A DNA stretch of 48,620 bases from Bacteroidales bacterium (GTDB lineage Bacteria; Bacteroidota; Bacteroidia; Bacteroidales; UBA932), in assembly GCA_017479265.1 (NCBI GenBank), contig JAFVCK010000007.1, positions 1-48,620 on the forward strand, in the 5' to 3' direction. The notes under the pieces are model-generated. The model was given only the letters and a program-made list of their open reading frames with translations. It was not told the origin of the DNA and made no database searches. Made by a program: the position numbers and the translations under genes. This document shows positions 32,665 to 40,582 of the stretch, in pieces (position 1 is the stretch's first letter; every line of letters begins with the position of its first letter).

Positions 32665-34104
32665 TTAAATTATGTTGTGAAACTCGAATCCCATAATCTC
32701 CGCGAAATCCTCGAGCTGCGCCGTCCAGTCGCCGTCAACTATGGCGAAATGCTGGGTGGTACCTATCTTCAGGATTTCCTCGAAAAGCCTCTTGGCGGGC
32801 ACCCTCGGACGGAAGATGCTGTGGGTGTAGGTAGCCAGCAGATGCTTTCCGGGCAGGGACTCTATGAGGGAGCAGACCAGCTTGTACTTGCCGTCGCACT
32901 CGACCAGCTGGGCCATGGTCTTGAGACCGGGAGAAATACGGTACCATGCGAAAGGCGCACCGGCATGCTTCCAGTTGGTCTTTGCGAAACGCACATCCCT
33001 GGCTATCACCACGTTCTGCTGCCATGCAGGGTCGTTGTGGTCGTTGGGGCCGGCATGTCCTCCGGCGAAGGTGCCCAGGTCGTCCTCTATGTGAAAAGGC
33101 TCCAGGAAATTGACATGTCCGCCGCTTATTATCTTCATGACGTATGTAATCAGACCTGCTCCTATGTCGGCCTCGGGAACCAGCACGGAAACGTTCTCGT
33201 TGAACCACCGGTGGTAGAATCCGGCGCGGCATCCTGCAGTACGGAAAGTAGCCTGGTCTATGTCGTTATAAACCATCACGTCTATGTCGTTGCGCTCGGC
33301 CATGACCTTGAGGGCCAGTGAAGCCTCCACGCAGCCGCGGAACTTGTCGTATTCCACGTCGGGCATCATCTTGTAACGCTCCTGCAGGTCGTCGCACCAG
33401 GCCTTGACATCTGCCTCCGGCAGTTCGGAAATGATGCTGCCATAGTCAGAATAAGGCAGGTAATGAATCTCGGGACCTATCTTGGTGAAGAGGTCGTAAT
33501 TGTCGAAATAAGTGGACCACATGGCCTCGTTCATGTTCGCCATGAGACCTACGTTGGAGCGGCGCAGTATGGCCCTTGCAAGAGCTGCGCGGGCATATAC
33601 CTTGAGCCTCTCGGTCACCTCGGCCCTGGTGCCCATTATGACCTTGACACTCTTGCGGGGCACGCGGCTGATGGACCCGGATGCCTCCAGCGAACCCACA
33701 AGGGTGCCGGCGCAGAGGTAATCCACGAAATCATCCTCGTCCAGGGTGGTCTCGAAGGTCATCTTGTCCTTGGCCACATTGGTGAAGATGATGGGAATCT
33801 CGGGCATGTCGCGCAGGAAATGTATCCATGCGAAGTCCTCGCTCCAGGAAAGGAACTCGACGATTACGAAATCGACCTTCTCGCTGAAAAAGGCCTGCAT
33901 GGCCTTCTCGGCATCCTCGCGCTCGTAGGTGATACCGGTATAGACAAGGTCCAGAAAATCCATGGTGGCCATTATTTCCTTGACAGCCGCCTCCTTGCGC
34001 TCACCGTAGGTGCCGCGCTTGGGTCCGTAGAGATTCTTGAACCTCGGAGAGGCTACCAGCAGAAGCCCGGCCTTGGGCTTCCTGATTTTCAATTGGGAAT
34101 TCAT
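32665..34104 (-). CDS. L-arabinose-isomerase-like sugar isomerase
   Basis: 479-aa cytoplasmic aldose-ketose isomerase of the AraA/FucI fold. The four metal ligands known from E. coli AraA appear in order: Glu in VPEAD (about 310), Glu in NFLEPF, His in GGHAGPND, and His in TTQHFAIVDGDW near the C-terminus. Overall similarity to AraA is moderate and the N-terminal part is divergent, so the sugar may not be L-arabinose; no araB- or araD-like gene accompanies it. Its ATG overlaps the transporter stop (ATGA), so it is coupled to uptake. Confidence 0.78.
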   Translation of the reverse strand: MNSQLKIRKPKAGLLLVASPRFKNLYGPKRGTYGERKEAAVKEIMATMDFLDLVYTGITYEREDAEKAMQAFFSEKVDFVIVEFLSWSEDFAWIHFLRDMPEIPIIFTNVAKDKMTFETTLDEDDFVDYLCAGTLVGSLEASGSISRVPRKSVKVIMGTRAEVTERLKVYARAALARAILRRSNVGLMANMNEAMWSTYFDNYDLFTKIGPEIHYLPYSDYGSIISELPEADVKAWCDDLQERYKMMPDVEYDKFRGCVEASLALKVMAERNDIDVMVYNDIDQATFRTAGCRAGFYHRWFNENVSVLVPEADIGAGLITYVMKIISGGHVNFLEPFHIEDDLGTFAGGHAGPNDHNDPAWQQNVVIARDVRFAKTNWKHAGAPFAWYRISPGLKTMAQLVECDGKYKLVCSLIESLPGKHLLATYTHSIFRPRVPAKRLFEEILKIGTTQHFAIVDGDWTAQLEDFAEIMGFEFHNII

Positions 34105-35354
34105 ATATTGTTTATTTTATCGTAATCTTTTTGATACGAGAACTTTGCGACCACCAGCATGCACAATCCGCAGACCACCCAAATGACTCCCAATATGGGG
34201 AAGGTGGCGGAAAGGCTGCCCATGCTCTGCTTGATGGCTCCGAGTATGACGGGGGCCAGGGCGCCGACGGCGAATCCCGTCATTATCATGGCGCTGGAAC
34301 AGGAGGCATGCAGGCGGGCGGGAGTCACGTCATACAGGACCGTATAGATGTTCGCGTCGAAGAATGCCCTGAAGAAGCCCCAGCCTGCCGAGCAGAGGTA
34401 CAGCACCCAGAGTACGGAATCCGCTCCCATGAGGAAAAGGAAGGCTGAACCCAGGATAAGTCCTGCGCCCTGTATGAACATGCGCACCTTGTGGTCCTTG
34501 GCTCCGAGCTTGTCGGAAAGGGTGCCGGCAAGAAGCACGCCCACGAAGGCCGCTATGTATGTCCAGAGCATGGAATGCAGTCCGGCATCTTCCTGCGTGA
34601 GTCCGAATTCATCCTGCAGATAGGCAGGGACCCAGGTCATGTAACCCGTAATGACGAAGATGAAGGCGCTGAATCCTATGGTGAGCATAAGGGCTGTAGG
34701 AGTGGTGAAAACCGTCTTGAAGCCGTCCAGGATGCCGGGCTTGTCCACAGGCTGTGCGGCCTGCGCACGTGGCAGGTCCTTGAGCCTTATGGCCATGACT
34801 GTACCCCAGACTATTCCGGCAACGCCGAAGATTATGAAGGAATACTGCCAGCCCAGGTTGTCGGCTATCTTTCCGGCGAGCCATCCGGCCAGGATCACGC
34901 CCACATAGTAGGAAGTCTGGTGAATTGACATGGCACGGGCCCGGGTGTCCGTATGGTACTGTCCCAGAAGGGAATAGTTGGCAGGACCGAAGAAGGCCTC
35001 GCCACCTCCCGTAGCGACGCTGCGCATAATCACCAGCATCACCACGCCGTTGGCCAGTCCGGTGAACATTGTGGCCACGCTCCAGAACAGTATGCTTATG
35101 GTAGTCACCCACTTGCGGCTGAAACGGTCGCCCGCCCATCCGCCCAGGGGCACCATGGCGGCATAGAAGAGGTTGAAAACCGTGGCAATCAGGCCGACCT
35201 GGGTATCGGTCAGCTCAAGAGCGCCGCGAATGGCAGGCAGCACGGTATTGAAAACCTGTCTGTCGGCCTGGTTCAGCAGGTATGCCACCCACAAAAGGGC
35301 CAGCACTTCCCACTTGTAGTACCCGGAATTTGAGTTTTTTTCATATATTTGCAA
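34101..35354 (-). CDS. MFS sugar transporter with an out-of-frame ATG
   Basis: Inner-membrane major-facilitator symporter of about 415 aa with 12 predicted helices; the first reads VLALLWVAYLLNQADRQVFN and the loop 2-3 motif is GGWAGDRFSRKW. The natural ATG at 35344 is followed by seven A's and is one base out of frame with the rest; eight A's would give MKKNSNSGYYKWEV, a normal start. As written, translation must begin at TTG 35354 (coordinates given here), at a later GTG, or by slippage on the A-run. First gene of the sugar operon; promoter box at 35410-35417 and an operator-like palindrome lie upstream. Confidence 0.82.
   Translation of the reverse strand: MQIYEKNSNSGYYKWEVLALLWVAYLLNQADRQVFNTVLPAIRGALELTDTQVGLIATVFNLFYAAMVPLGGWAGDRFSRKWVTTISILFWSVATMFTGLANGVVMLVIMRSVATGGGEAFFGPANYSLLGQYHTDTRARAMSIHQTSYYVGVILAGWLAGKIADNLGWQYSFIIFGVAGIVWGTVMAIRLKDLPRAQAAQPVDKPGILDGFKTVFTTPTALMLTIGFSAFIFVITGYMTWVPAYLQDEFGLTQEDAGLHSMLWTYIAAFVGVLLAGTLSDKLGAKDHKVRMFIQGAGLILGSAFLFLMGADSVLWVLYLCSAGWGFFRAFFDANIYTVLYDVTPARLHASCSSAMIMTGFAVGALAPVILGAIKQSMGSLSATFPILGVIWVVCGLCMLVVAKFSYQKDYDKINNI
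35335..35344 (-). other. ATG plus A7 tract at the transporter start (possible slippage site)
   Basis: On the minus strand the ATG (35344-35342) is followed by seven A's (35341-35335) and then CTC. Reading from this ATG gives a short peptide and a stop; a single added A restores the full transporter frame. Either a sequencing or assembly error, a real mutation, or a phase-variable tract. Confidence 0.6.
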
Positions 35355-35369
35355 AAAGCGCCTCGCTGC

Positions 35370-35399
35370 AAAACCATAGCTGTGGTGTACTGTGGTTTT
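35370..35399. promoter_or_regulatory. Operator-like inverted repeat between transporter and regulator genes
   Basis: AAAACCATAG (35370-35379) and CTGTGGTTTT (35390-35399) pair at 9 of 10 positions with a 10-nt spacer, and similarity extends outward through CTCGC-type flanks to about 35362-35409. It lies between the divergent genes, close to the operon promoter, and is the likely binding site of the GntR-type regulator. Confidence 0.55.
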
Positions 35400-35409
35400 T
35401 GTGCGAGTG

Positions 35410-35417
35410 CAAATATA
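35410..35417 (-). promoter_or_regulatory. -7 promoter box of the sugar operon
   Basis: TATATTTG on the minus strand, about 65 nt before the transporter start, immediately next to the operator-like palindrome, so bound regulator would sit over the first transcribed bases. Confidence 0.5.
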
Positions 35418-35445
35418 GTGAAAATACTTGAGAGGGACAAGACCT

Positions 35446-36477
35446 ATGCCTGTTAAAATCAAATTGGACGGCGCAAGCCGCACGCCGCTGTACAAACAAT
35501 TGATAGAGCAGCTCGAAGCCGGGGTGCGCTCGGGGCAGATGGCTCCGGGAGAAATGCTCCCGTCCATGAACGAGCTGTCCTTCCGCACCGGCATCTCCAA
35601 GGAGACCGTCAAGAAGGCATACGCCATTCTCAGGGACAAGGGCCTCGTGGTGCCCAAGCAGGGAAAGGGCTTCTTCATATCGGAAGAGGGCCGGTCCAGC
35701 CGTCCTTCCGTGCTGCTGCTTTTCGACAGGCTCAGCATATACAAGCAGCTGCTGTTCAATTCATTCTGCGAAGAAATCGCGGACAGGGCGGAGCTCGCCA
35801 TTCTGACCCACAACCAGAACCTGGACCTTTTCGAGTATTACCTTGACAACCATATAGACAATCACGATTTCTATATAATCACCCCGCATTTCCCCTTGGA
35901 CGGGAAGTCCCAGGCCAGGGCGCTGAAGCTTCTTGGCAGGGTGCCCAACCGCAAGCTCATACTCATGGACCGTTGGATGAAAGACCTGCCGGGCAAGTAC
36001 GGGGCCGTATATCAGGATTTCGAGAACGACGCATACTACGGGCTAATGCAGGGAGCGGACAAGCTGAGGCAGTGCAGCCGCCTTGTGGCTGTGACCCTCC
36101 CGGCCAGTCTCTACGGAGCCCAGATAAGCAAGGCAATAGCAAGGGCGGGAGAAGAGCTCGGCATCCCCGTTGTTTTCACTACCGGCACCCCCGGGGAGAT
36201 ACGCAAGGGAGACACCTACCTGCTGCTCAACAGCCAGCTGGACTGGGGCGTGGCGGACCTTGCCGGAAGGGTCGCGAAAACGGGCCTGGAGATAGGCCGC
36301 GACGTATGGGTCATATCATATAACGAAATGTCCCTCAACGAGGTGGTGCTCGGAGGGCTCACTACCCTTTCCACGGATTTTCCCCAGATGGGAAGGGAGG
36401 CTGCGAGAATGATTCTTTCGCGCACTCCGGGCAAGGTCCATTGCGATTTCAGGCTGATCCGGAGGGCCACGTTCTGA
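35446..36477 (+). CDS. GntR-family regulator with LacI-type sugar-binding domain
   Basis: Transcription factor of 343 aa. An N-terminal GntR winged helix (about 8-78) has the typical PLYKQLIEQLEAGVRSGQ and GTGISKETVKKAY-like helix (sequence FRTGISKETVKKAYAILRDK) and wing VPKQGKGFFI. The C-terminal part (about 88-335) is a periplasmic-binding-protein/LacI-like effector domain, as in Bacteroides FucR-type regulators. It is divergent from the transporter-isomerase-kinase operon, so it probably senses that sugar or its phosphate. The ATG at 35446 is preferred over upstream TTG. Confidence 0.88.
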   Translation: MPVKIKLDGASRTPLYKQLIEQLEAGVRSGQMAPGEMLPSMNELSFRTGISKETVKKAYAILRDKGLVVPKQGKGFFISEEGRSSRPSVLLLFDRLSIYKQLLFNSFCEEIADRAELAILTHNQNLDLFEYYLDNHIDNHDFYIITPHFPLDGKSQARALKLLGRVPNRKLILMDRWMKDLPGKYGAVYQDFENDAYYGLMQGADKLRQCSRLVAVTLPASLYGAQISKAIARAGEELGIPVVFTTGTPGEIRKGDTYLLLNSQLDWGVADLAGRVAKTGLEIGRDVWVISYNEMSLNEVVLGGLTTLSTDFPQMGREAARMILSRTPGKVHCDFRLIRRATF

Positions 36478-36480
36478 CAC

Positions 36481-36536
36481 AATCAGGGCGGTCAAGCATT
36501 CTTCACCATGTTCAGAATGACTTGACCGTCCTGATT
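36481..36536. terminator. Bidirectional terminator between the regulator and aldolase genes
   Basis: A long hairpin: AATCAGGGCGGTCAAG plus CATTCT (36481-36502) pairs with AGAATG (36514-36519) and, after one unpaired A, CTTGACCGTCCTGATT (36521-36536), with one mismatch and an 11-nt loop. It begins 4 nt after the regulator's stop and serves both convergent genes. Confidence 0.8.
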
Positions 36537-36573
36537 ATTCTCTGGCCGTCAATCGGCCATTTACGGAAGTCCC

Positions 36574-37575
36574 TTATTCGGCTTTTCCGTTGGAACCGAG
36601 CACGTTGACAATCTTGTGCTCATAGAGCTTCTTCATCTCGTCACGGGCAGGGCCGAGGTACTTGCGGGGATCGAACTCACCGGGCTTGTCGTTGAAGACC
36701 TTGCGGACTGCGGCTGTCATGGCAAGACGGCTGTCGGAGTCGATGTTGATCTTGCAGACTGCGCTCTTGGAGGCCTCGCGGAGCTGCTCCTCAGGGATAC
36801 CTACTGCATCGGGCAGCTTGCCGCCGTTGGCGTTGATGATATCGACATATTCCTGGGGAACTGAAGAAGAACCGTGGAGAACGATGGGGAATCCGGGGAG
36901 TTTCTTCTCAATCTCGTGGAGAACGTCGAATGCAAGGGGCGGAGGTACGAGACGGCCTGTCTTGGGGTCGCGGGTACACTGCTCGGGCTTGAACTTGTAA
37001 GCGCCGTGGCTGGTACCGATGGAGATGGCGAGGGAATCGCAACCTGTGCGGGTGGCTAGGTCGATAACCTCCTCTGGACGGGTATAGTGGGACTCTTCGG
37101 CGGCAACCTCATCCTCAACGCCTGCGAGAACTCCGAGTTCGGCCTCTACGGTCACATCGAACTGATGTGCATAGTCCACGACCTTGCGGGTGAGGGCGAT
37201 GTTCTCTTCGTAAGGAAGGGAAGAAGCGTCGATCATCACAGAGGAGAAACCCATGTCAACGCAGCTCTTGCAAAGCTCGAAGCTGTCGCCGTGGTCGAGG
37301 TGGAGGCAGATCTGGGGATGCTCCCAGCCGAGTTCCTTTGCATATTCCACTGCACCTTCCGCCATGTAGCGGAGGAGGGTCTGGTTGGCGTAGTTGCGAG
37401 CGCCCTTGGAGACCTGGAGTATGACGGGGGACTTGGTTTCGGCAGAGGCCTGGATAATGGCCTGGAGCTGCTCCATGTTGTTGAAGTTGAAAGCGGGGAT
37501 GGCGTATCCGCCCTTGACGGCCTTTGCAAACATCTCACGGGTGTTGACAAGGCCAAGTTCTTTGAATGATACCAT
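36574..37575 (-). CDS. fba: Class II fructose-bisphosphate aldolase
   Basis: Zinc-dependent glycolytic aldolase, 333 aa, cleaving fructose 1,6-bisphosphate to DHAP and glyceraldehyde 3-phosphate. Class II signatures: YAIPAFNFNN at the N-terminus, the LHLDHGDSFE motif (catalytic Asp and zinc His), VEAELG, the zinc-His loop SIGTSHGAYKF, and VLHGSSSVPQEY (zinc His and phosphate binding). It is a single-gene unit with a TAAATTTG box upstream. It stands next to the sugar operon but is probably the general glycolytic enzyme. Confidence 0.95.
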   Translation of the reverse strand: MVSFKELGLVNTREMFAKAVKGGYAIPAFNFNNMEQLQAIIQASAETKSPVILQVSKGARNYANQTLLRYMAEGAVEYAKELGWEHPQICLHLDHGDSFELCKSCVDMGFSSVMIDASSLPYEENIALTRKVVDYAHQFDVTVEAELGVLAGVEDEVAAEESHYTRPEEVIDLATRTGCDSLAISIGTSHGAYKFKPEQCTRDPKTGRLVPPPLAFDVLHEIEKKLPGFPIVLHGSSSVPQEYVDIINANGGKLPDAVGIPEEQLREASKSAVCKINIDSDSRLAMTAAVRKVFNDKPGEFDPRKYLGPARDEMKKLYEHKIVNVLGSNGKAE

Positions 37576-37619
37576 AAATCTAGTAGTTCTATATTTTTAC
37601 TAACCTTCTTTCAGGTCCA

Positions 37620-37627
37620 CAAATTTA
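37620..37627 (-). promoter_or_regulatory. -7 promoter box of the aldolase gene
   Basis: TAAATTTG on the minus strand, 44 nt before the ATG, with TTGG 20 nt further upstream as a near-match to the -33 element. Confidence 0.55.
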
Positions 37628-37639
37628 CTGATTTTCCGA

Positions 37640-38266
37640 TTAATTTCCAACACCTTCTGAAAGTGCGGAAACAGACTCCTGCATTTTGCGGGTGAGCCGG
37701 CGTATGTATTCCGGCGTTTCAACGCCGTCAGGCAGAGGTTCTGGGTCGAAAGGCTCCCCTATCGCGAGATTGTAGCGATGAGGAAAATTCCAGACTGCAT
37801 TCCACACGGGCACCACGCGAGCCCCGCTGCGGGCGGCCAGAAGGGACGCTCCGTGATGGAAAGGCAGCAGGCCTTCGCCGCTCTTGTTGCGCTTGCCCTC
37901 GGGGAAAATGATTATGCTCTCCCCCTTCTCCAGTGCGGCCATGGAGGCTTCGAGCCAGTCCTTGGAGGCGTTCCGCCTGTCTATAGGAATGCACTGGGCC
38001 GTACGGTAGAACCAGCGGGTAAAACCACTCTTCTCGTAATAATCCTTGGCCACCAGCGGTCTTATCATCTTCTTGAAATACAGGACCATAAGAATCACCG
38101 GATCAATGAGTCCGACGTGGCGGCAAACGAAAATGGCCGGGCCTTCTACAACAGGTTTGGGGCCATATAACTTTGGCCTGTGTACAATATGGACCATGCA
38201 CCGGGCGAAATATCTCAGCAACATTTCCTGAAAGCCCAAACGGGCTTCTTTTACGGTACCGTTCAT
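37640..38266 (-). CDS. 1-acyl-sn-glycerol-3-phosphate acyltransferase-like protein (PlsC family)
   Basis: Membrane-associated acyltransferase, 208 aa. The HX4D catalytic motif is CRHVGLIDP (about residue 50), the glycerol-phosphate-binding motif is IIFPEGKRNKSG (about 120), and IPIDRR and VVPVWNAVW correspond to the other family motifs. It likely converts lysophosphatidate to phosphatidate or acylates a related lipid. It lies 11 nt after the lipid-kinase-like gene, so the pair is probably cotranscribed and acts in phospholipid metabolism. Confidence 0.85.
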   Translation of the reverse strand: MNGTVKEARLGFQEMLLRYFARCMVHIVHRPKLYGPKPVVEGPAIFVCRHVGLIDPVILMVLYFKKMIRPLVAKDYYEKSGFTRWFYRTAQCIPIDRRNASKDWLEASMAALEKGESIIIFPEGKRNKSGEGLLPFHHGASLLAARSGARVVPVWNAVWNFPHRYNLAIGEPFDPEPLPDGVETPEYIRRLTRKMQESVSALSEGVGN

Positions 38267-38277
38267 GACCTAAATGA

Positions 38278-39204
38278 CTAAGGAACTATTATGTTGATTT
38301 GTTCTCCGGTAAGCTCGACGGTAAGAGGAATGGTGCCGGGGATTTCTCCGTCCGACTCCACGCGGTCGCGCACCTCTCCCAAAGGCTTTATGGTCATGGT
38401 GCGGAAGCGCCTGCTGATTATGCCTTTGAGGGTGGCGAAGTCGCCCGAGAACACATGCATCATCTTGGAGAGTCCCTTGATGCGGTTGAAGCCCGGCATT
38501 ATGGACACTTCCAGCTGTCCGTCGTCCCAGGTGTCCTCGGCATTCTGGCGCAGTCCGCCTCCCCTGTAGGTTCCGTTTACAATCACCACGGAATAGAGTT
38601 TTCCTTTGAACACCTGCTCACCGTCACATTCAATCTCGACGGGACCGCGCTTTTTCGAGAATATGGAATACGGAGCTACCAGCTTGTACAGCAGGTCTCC
38701 CTTGCGGCCCCTCTGCTTGAGGGTGTTGGTATTGTAGCAGATGTCGGCATCAAGGCCTACGCCTCCGATGTTGGCCATGCAGAAGGTCCCGTTGTCGAAG
38801 GTCATGCGCACCACGTCCTGCCTGGCGGTATTGCCCTTTATGATGCACTTGGCGGCCTCGGAGAGGTCCGCAGGTATGCCTGAAGTCTTTATCCAGTCGT
38901 TGCCGGTTCCATAAGGCAGCACGGCGAGGGTGAATTCGCCCATGGACACGGAGGAAGCGTCGCAGTATCTGAGCAGGACCGTCATGACCTCGTGTATGGT
39001 ACCGTCACCGCCCACTGCAATGAACCTGCGGTATCCTTTTGCGGCATATTCGCCGACCAGTTCTATAGCATGCGCGGGACGCTCTGTGCAGACATGGCAT
39101 ACATCCAGACCGGCATCTGAAAGGATTTTTTCAGACTCGACCCATCTGCCTTCCGTCGTTGCGGAAGCCGAGGCCGGATTGACAATCATAATCCATTTTT
39201 CCAT
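38278..39204 (-). CDS. Diacylglycerol-kinase-family lipid kinase (YegS/DgkB-like)
   Basis: 308-aa enzyme of the DAGK catalytic family. The N-terminal nucleotide-binding half has IVNPASASATT, the GGDGT motif (VGGDGTIHEV, about residue 65) and PYGTGNDW (about 98); the C-terminal beta-sandwich has NIGGVGLDADI and the NGTYRGGGL and DDGQLEV segments typical of YegS/DgkB proteins. It should phosphorylate diacylglycerol or a similar membrane lipid. Paired with the PlsC-like gene, it could recycle diacylglycerol into phosphatidate. Confidence 0.88.
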   Translation of the reverse strand: MEKWIMIVNPASASATTEGRWVESEKILSDAGLDVCHVCTERPAHAIELVGEYAAKGYRRFIAVGGDGTIHEVMTVLLRYCDASSVSMGEFTLAVLPYGTGNDWIKTSGIPADLSEAAKCIIKGNTARQDVVRMTFDNGTFCMANIGGVGLDADICYNTNTLKQRGRKGDLLYKLVAPYSIFSKKRGPVEIECDGEQVFKGKLYSVVIVNGTYRGGGLRQNAEDTWDDGQLEVSIMPGFNRIKGLSKMMHVFSGDFATLKGIISRRFRTMTIKPLGEVRDRVESDGEIPGTIPLTVELTGEQINIIVP

Positions 39205-39227
39205 AAAGATAAGGTTTTAGGAATGAG

Positions 39228-39364
39228 AAAAAAAAGTTGCATCAAATTTTGTAGAAGATTGTCGAGATTTTTTGGATTTTGGAAGAAGGAGTGCAGCCGT
39301 AGCTGCATGACTGATGACAAAATTCAAAAAAGCCGGGAAGATTCGTAAAATGATGCAAGTTATT
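39228..39364. repeat. 137-bp inverted-repeat element / extended terminator after the metallophosphoesterase
   Basis: Read on the minus strand it begins AATAACTTGCATCA (39364-39351), 20 nt after the phosphoesterase stop, and ends TGATGCAAC followed by eight T's (39244-39228). Inside are AATTTTGT/ACAAAATT (39245-39252 and 39317-39324) and a TGCAGC/GCTGCA hairpin (39292-39307). Its arms match those of the element at 29828-29952 at 13 of 14 positions. It separates the phosphoesterase from the lipid genes. Confidence 0.65.
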
Positions 39365-39384
39365 ATTTGAACATGACTTAGTAT

Positions 39385-40527
39385 CTACTTTGTGTGCAAT
39401 GTGATAAGGTTTATCTTGGGAAATCCGCCGAGCCTGAAGGCGAATGCGCTTCCAAGGCCCTCGCTGACATGCAGCACGCGGCCGTCCTGTACATAAATGC
39501 CTGCGCTTTCGCGGAGTTTCCAGTGCGAAACGTGCAATCCGGCCATCTTGTAGCGAAGGCCGTGGGTATGGCCCGAAAGGGTCAGCTGCACGTCGCTGCA
39601 AGGCAGCACCTCGGAGCGCCAGTGGGACGGGTCGTGGGAGAGCAGTATCTTGAAAATGCCCTCCGGAAGGCCGGAGAGGGCCTTTTTGAGGTCGCCGCCC
39701 ATCTTGAGGAAATAGGGATTGGAAGAAGTGTTCTCCACTCCGGCTATGGCTATACGGGAGCCTCCCCTTCCGAGGAGCACGTTCTCGTTGAGAAGCACCC
39801 TCCAGCCCAGGCCTTTCTCCAACTCCAGGAGCCTTTCCATGTCGGAGCGGCGCTCGGCCCCGTCGTGGTGGCCGTGCAGCAGGTAGTCATGGTTGCCCCT
39901 CACGGCGAAAATGCCCATGGGAGCGGCCAGATTGGAGAGAGAATGCAGATAATAATCAGCCTCAGAGGACTCGAAGTTGACAAGGTCCCCGGTGAAAAGT
40001 ATAATATCGGGCGACGCGGCCTTCACCGTCTCCACTATCCGGCGTATGTATTTCCCCGCCCTGCCGAAGGACCCGAGGTGAAAATCCGAAAGCTGGCATA
40101 TCCTCAGCCCGTCGAAGTCCTTGGGAAGGGAGCCGAAGGAAAGGTCGGCGGCGCTCACCTTCAGATTTCTTGTGACATAGAATATCATGGTGGCGAAAAA
40201 CAGGGCCACGCCTGCGCCTATGGCCGCCGCAATGGTGTCGGCAAGGGGGTTGGGAAGCCACATGGCATATCGCCCTATGACCGAAAACAGCGCCGCGGTG
40301 AACTTCGGGAACTCGAAAAAGAAGGTAAGGTACGAGAAGACCCTGACCGAATCCGTGTACTTGAAAGCGCCCGCAATCAGCGGCAGGCAAACAAGGGCGG
40401 CAAGGGTAGGCAGGGCCGCGAGCAGCTTCCACGCAAGGGGCATTCCCGCCATCATGACGATGCCAAGGTAAAGGTCTGCCGACACGCCGAACAGCAGAAA
40501 GAATATGACGTATGACTTGAATTTCAT
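39385..40527 (-). CDS. Membrane-anchored metallophosphoesterase (YkuE-like)
   Basis: 380-aa protein with about four N-terminal transmembrane helices (about 1-145) and a calcineurin-like phosphoesterase domain (about 150-380). Metal-binding motifs are complete: CQLSDFHLG, FTGDLVNF, VRGNHDYL, LLSHDPSHW and LSGHTHGLR. Related YkuE/LpxH-like proteins hydrolyse phospholipid or UDP-lipid head groups, but the substrate here is not known. ATG at 40527 follows a TATATTTG box by 9 nt; the open frame further upstream is antisense to gmk. Confidence 0.88.
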   Translation of the reverse strand: MKFKSYVIFFLLFGVSADLYLGIVMMAGMPLAWKLLAALPTLAALVCLPLIAGAFKYTDSVRVFSYLTFFFEFPKFTAALFSVIGRYAMWLPNPLADTIAAAIGAGVALFFATMIFYVTRNLKVSAADLSFGSLPKDFDGLRICQLSDFHLGSFGRAGKYIRRIVETVKAASPDIILFTGDLVNFESSEADYYLHSLSNLAAPMGIFAVRGNHDYLLHGHHDGAERRSDMERLLELEKGLGWRVLLNENVLLGRGGSRIAIAGVENTSSNPYFLKMGGDLKKALSGLPEGIFKILLSHDPSHWRSEVLPCSDVQLTLSGHTHGLRYKMAGLHVSHWKLRESAGIYVQDGRVLHVSEGLGSAFAFRLGGFPKINLITLHTK

Positions 40528-40536
40528 CGTACCTTG

Positions 40537-40544
40537 CAAATATA
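40537..40544 (-). promoter_or_regulatory. -7 promoter box of the metallophosphoesterase gene
   Basis: TATATTTG on the minus strand, 9 nt before the ATG, implying a very short leader. Confidence 0.5.
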
Positions 40545-40557
40545 CAATAAAAATGAT

Positions 40558-40565
40558 TATTTTTG
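40558..40565 (+). promoter_or_regulatory. -7 promoter box of the gmk-nadD-CYTH operon
   Basis: TATTTTTG matches TAnnTTTG, 17 nt before the gmk ATG, with CTTG 21 nt upstream as a partial -33 element. Confidence 0.5.
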
Positions 40566-40582
40566 TGTAAACTTTGAAGAAT

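Noticed and set aside
32665-34104. Firm assignment of the isomerase as AraA of an L-arabinose operon
   Set aside because: Metal ligands match, but ribulokinase and ribulose-5-phosphate epimerase are absent and the neighbours fit a hexose-type route better.
35355-35813. N-terminal extension of the transporter frame into the regulator gene
   Set aside because: The extra 150 residues are antisense to the GntR regulator, look non-membrane and have no counterpart in MFS proteins.
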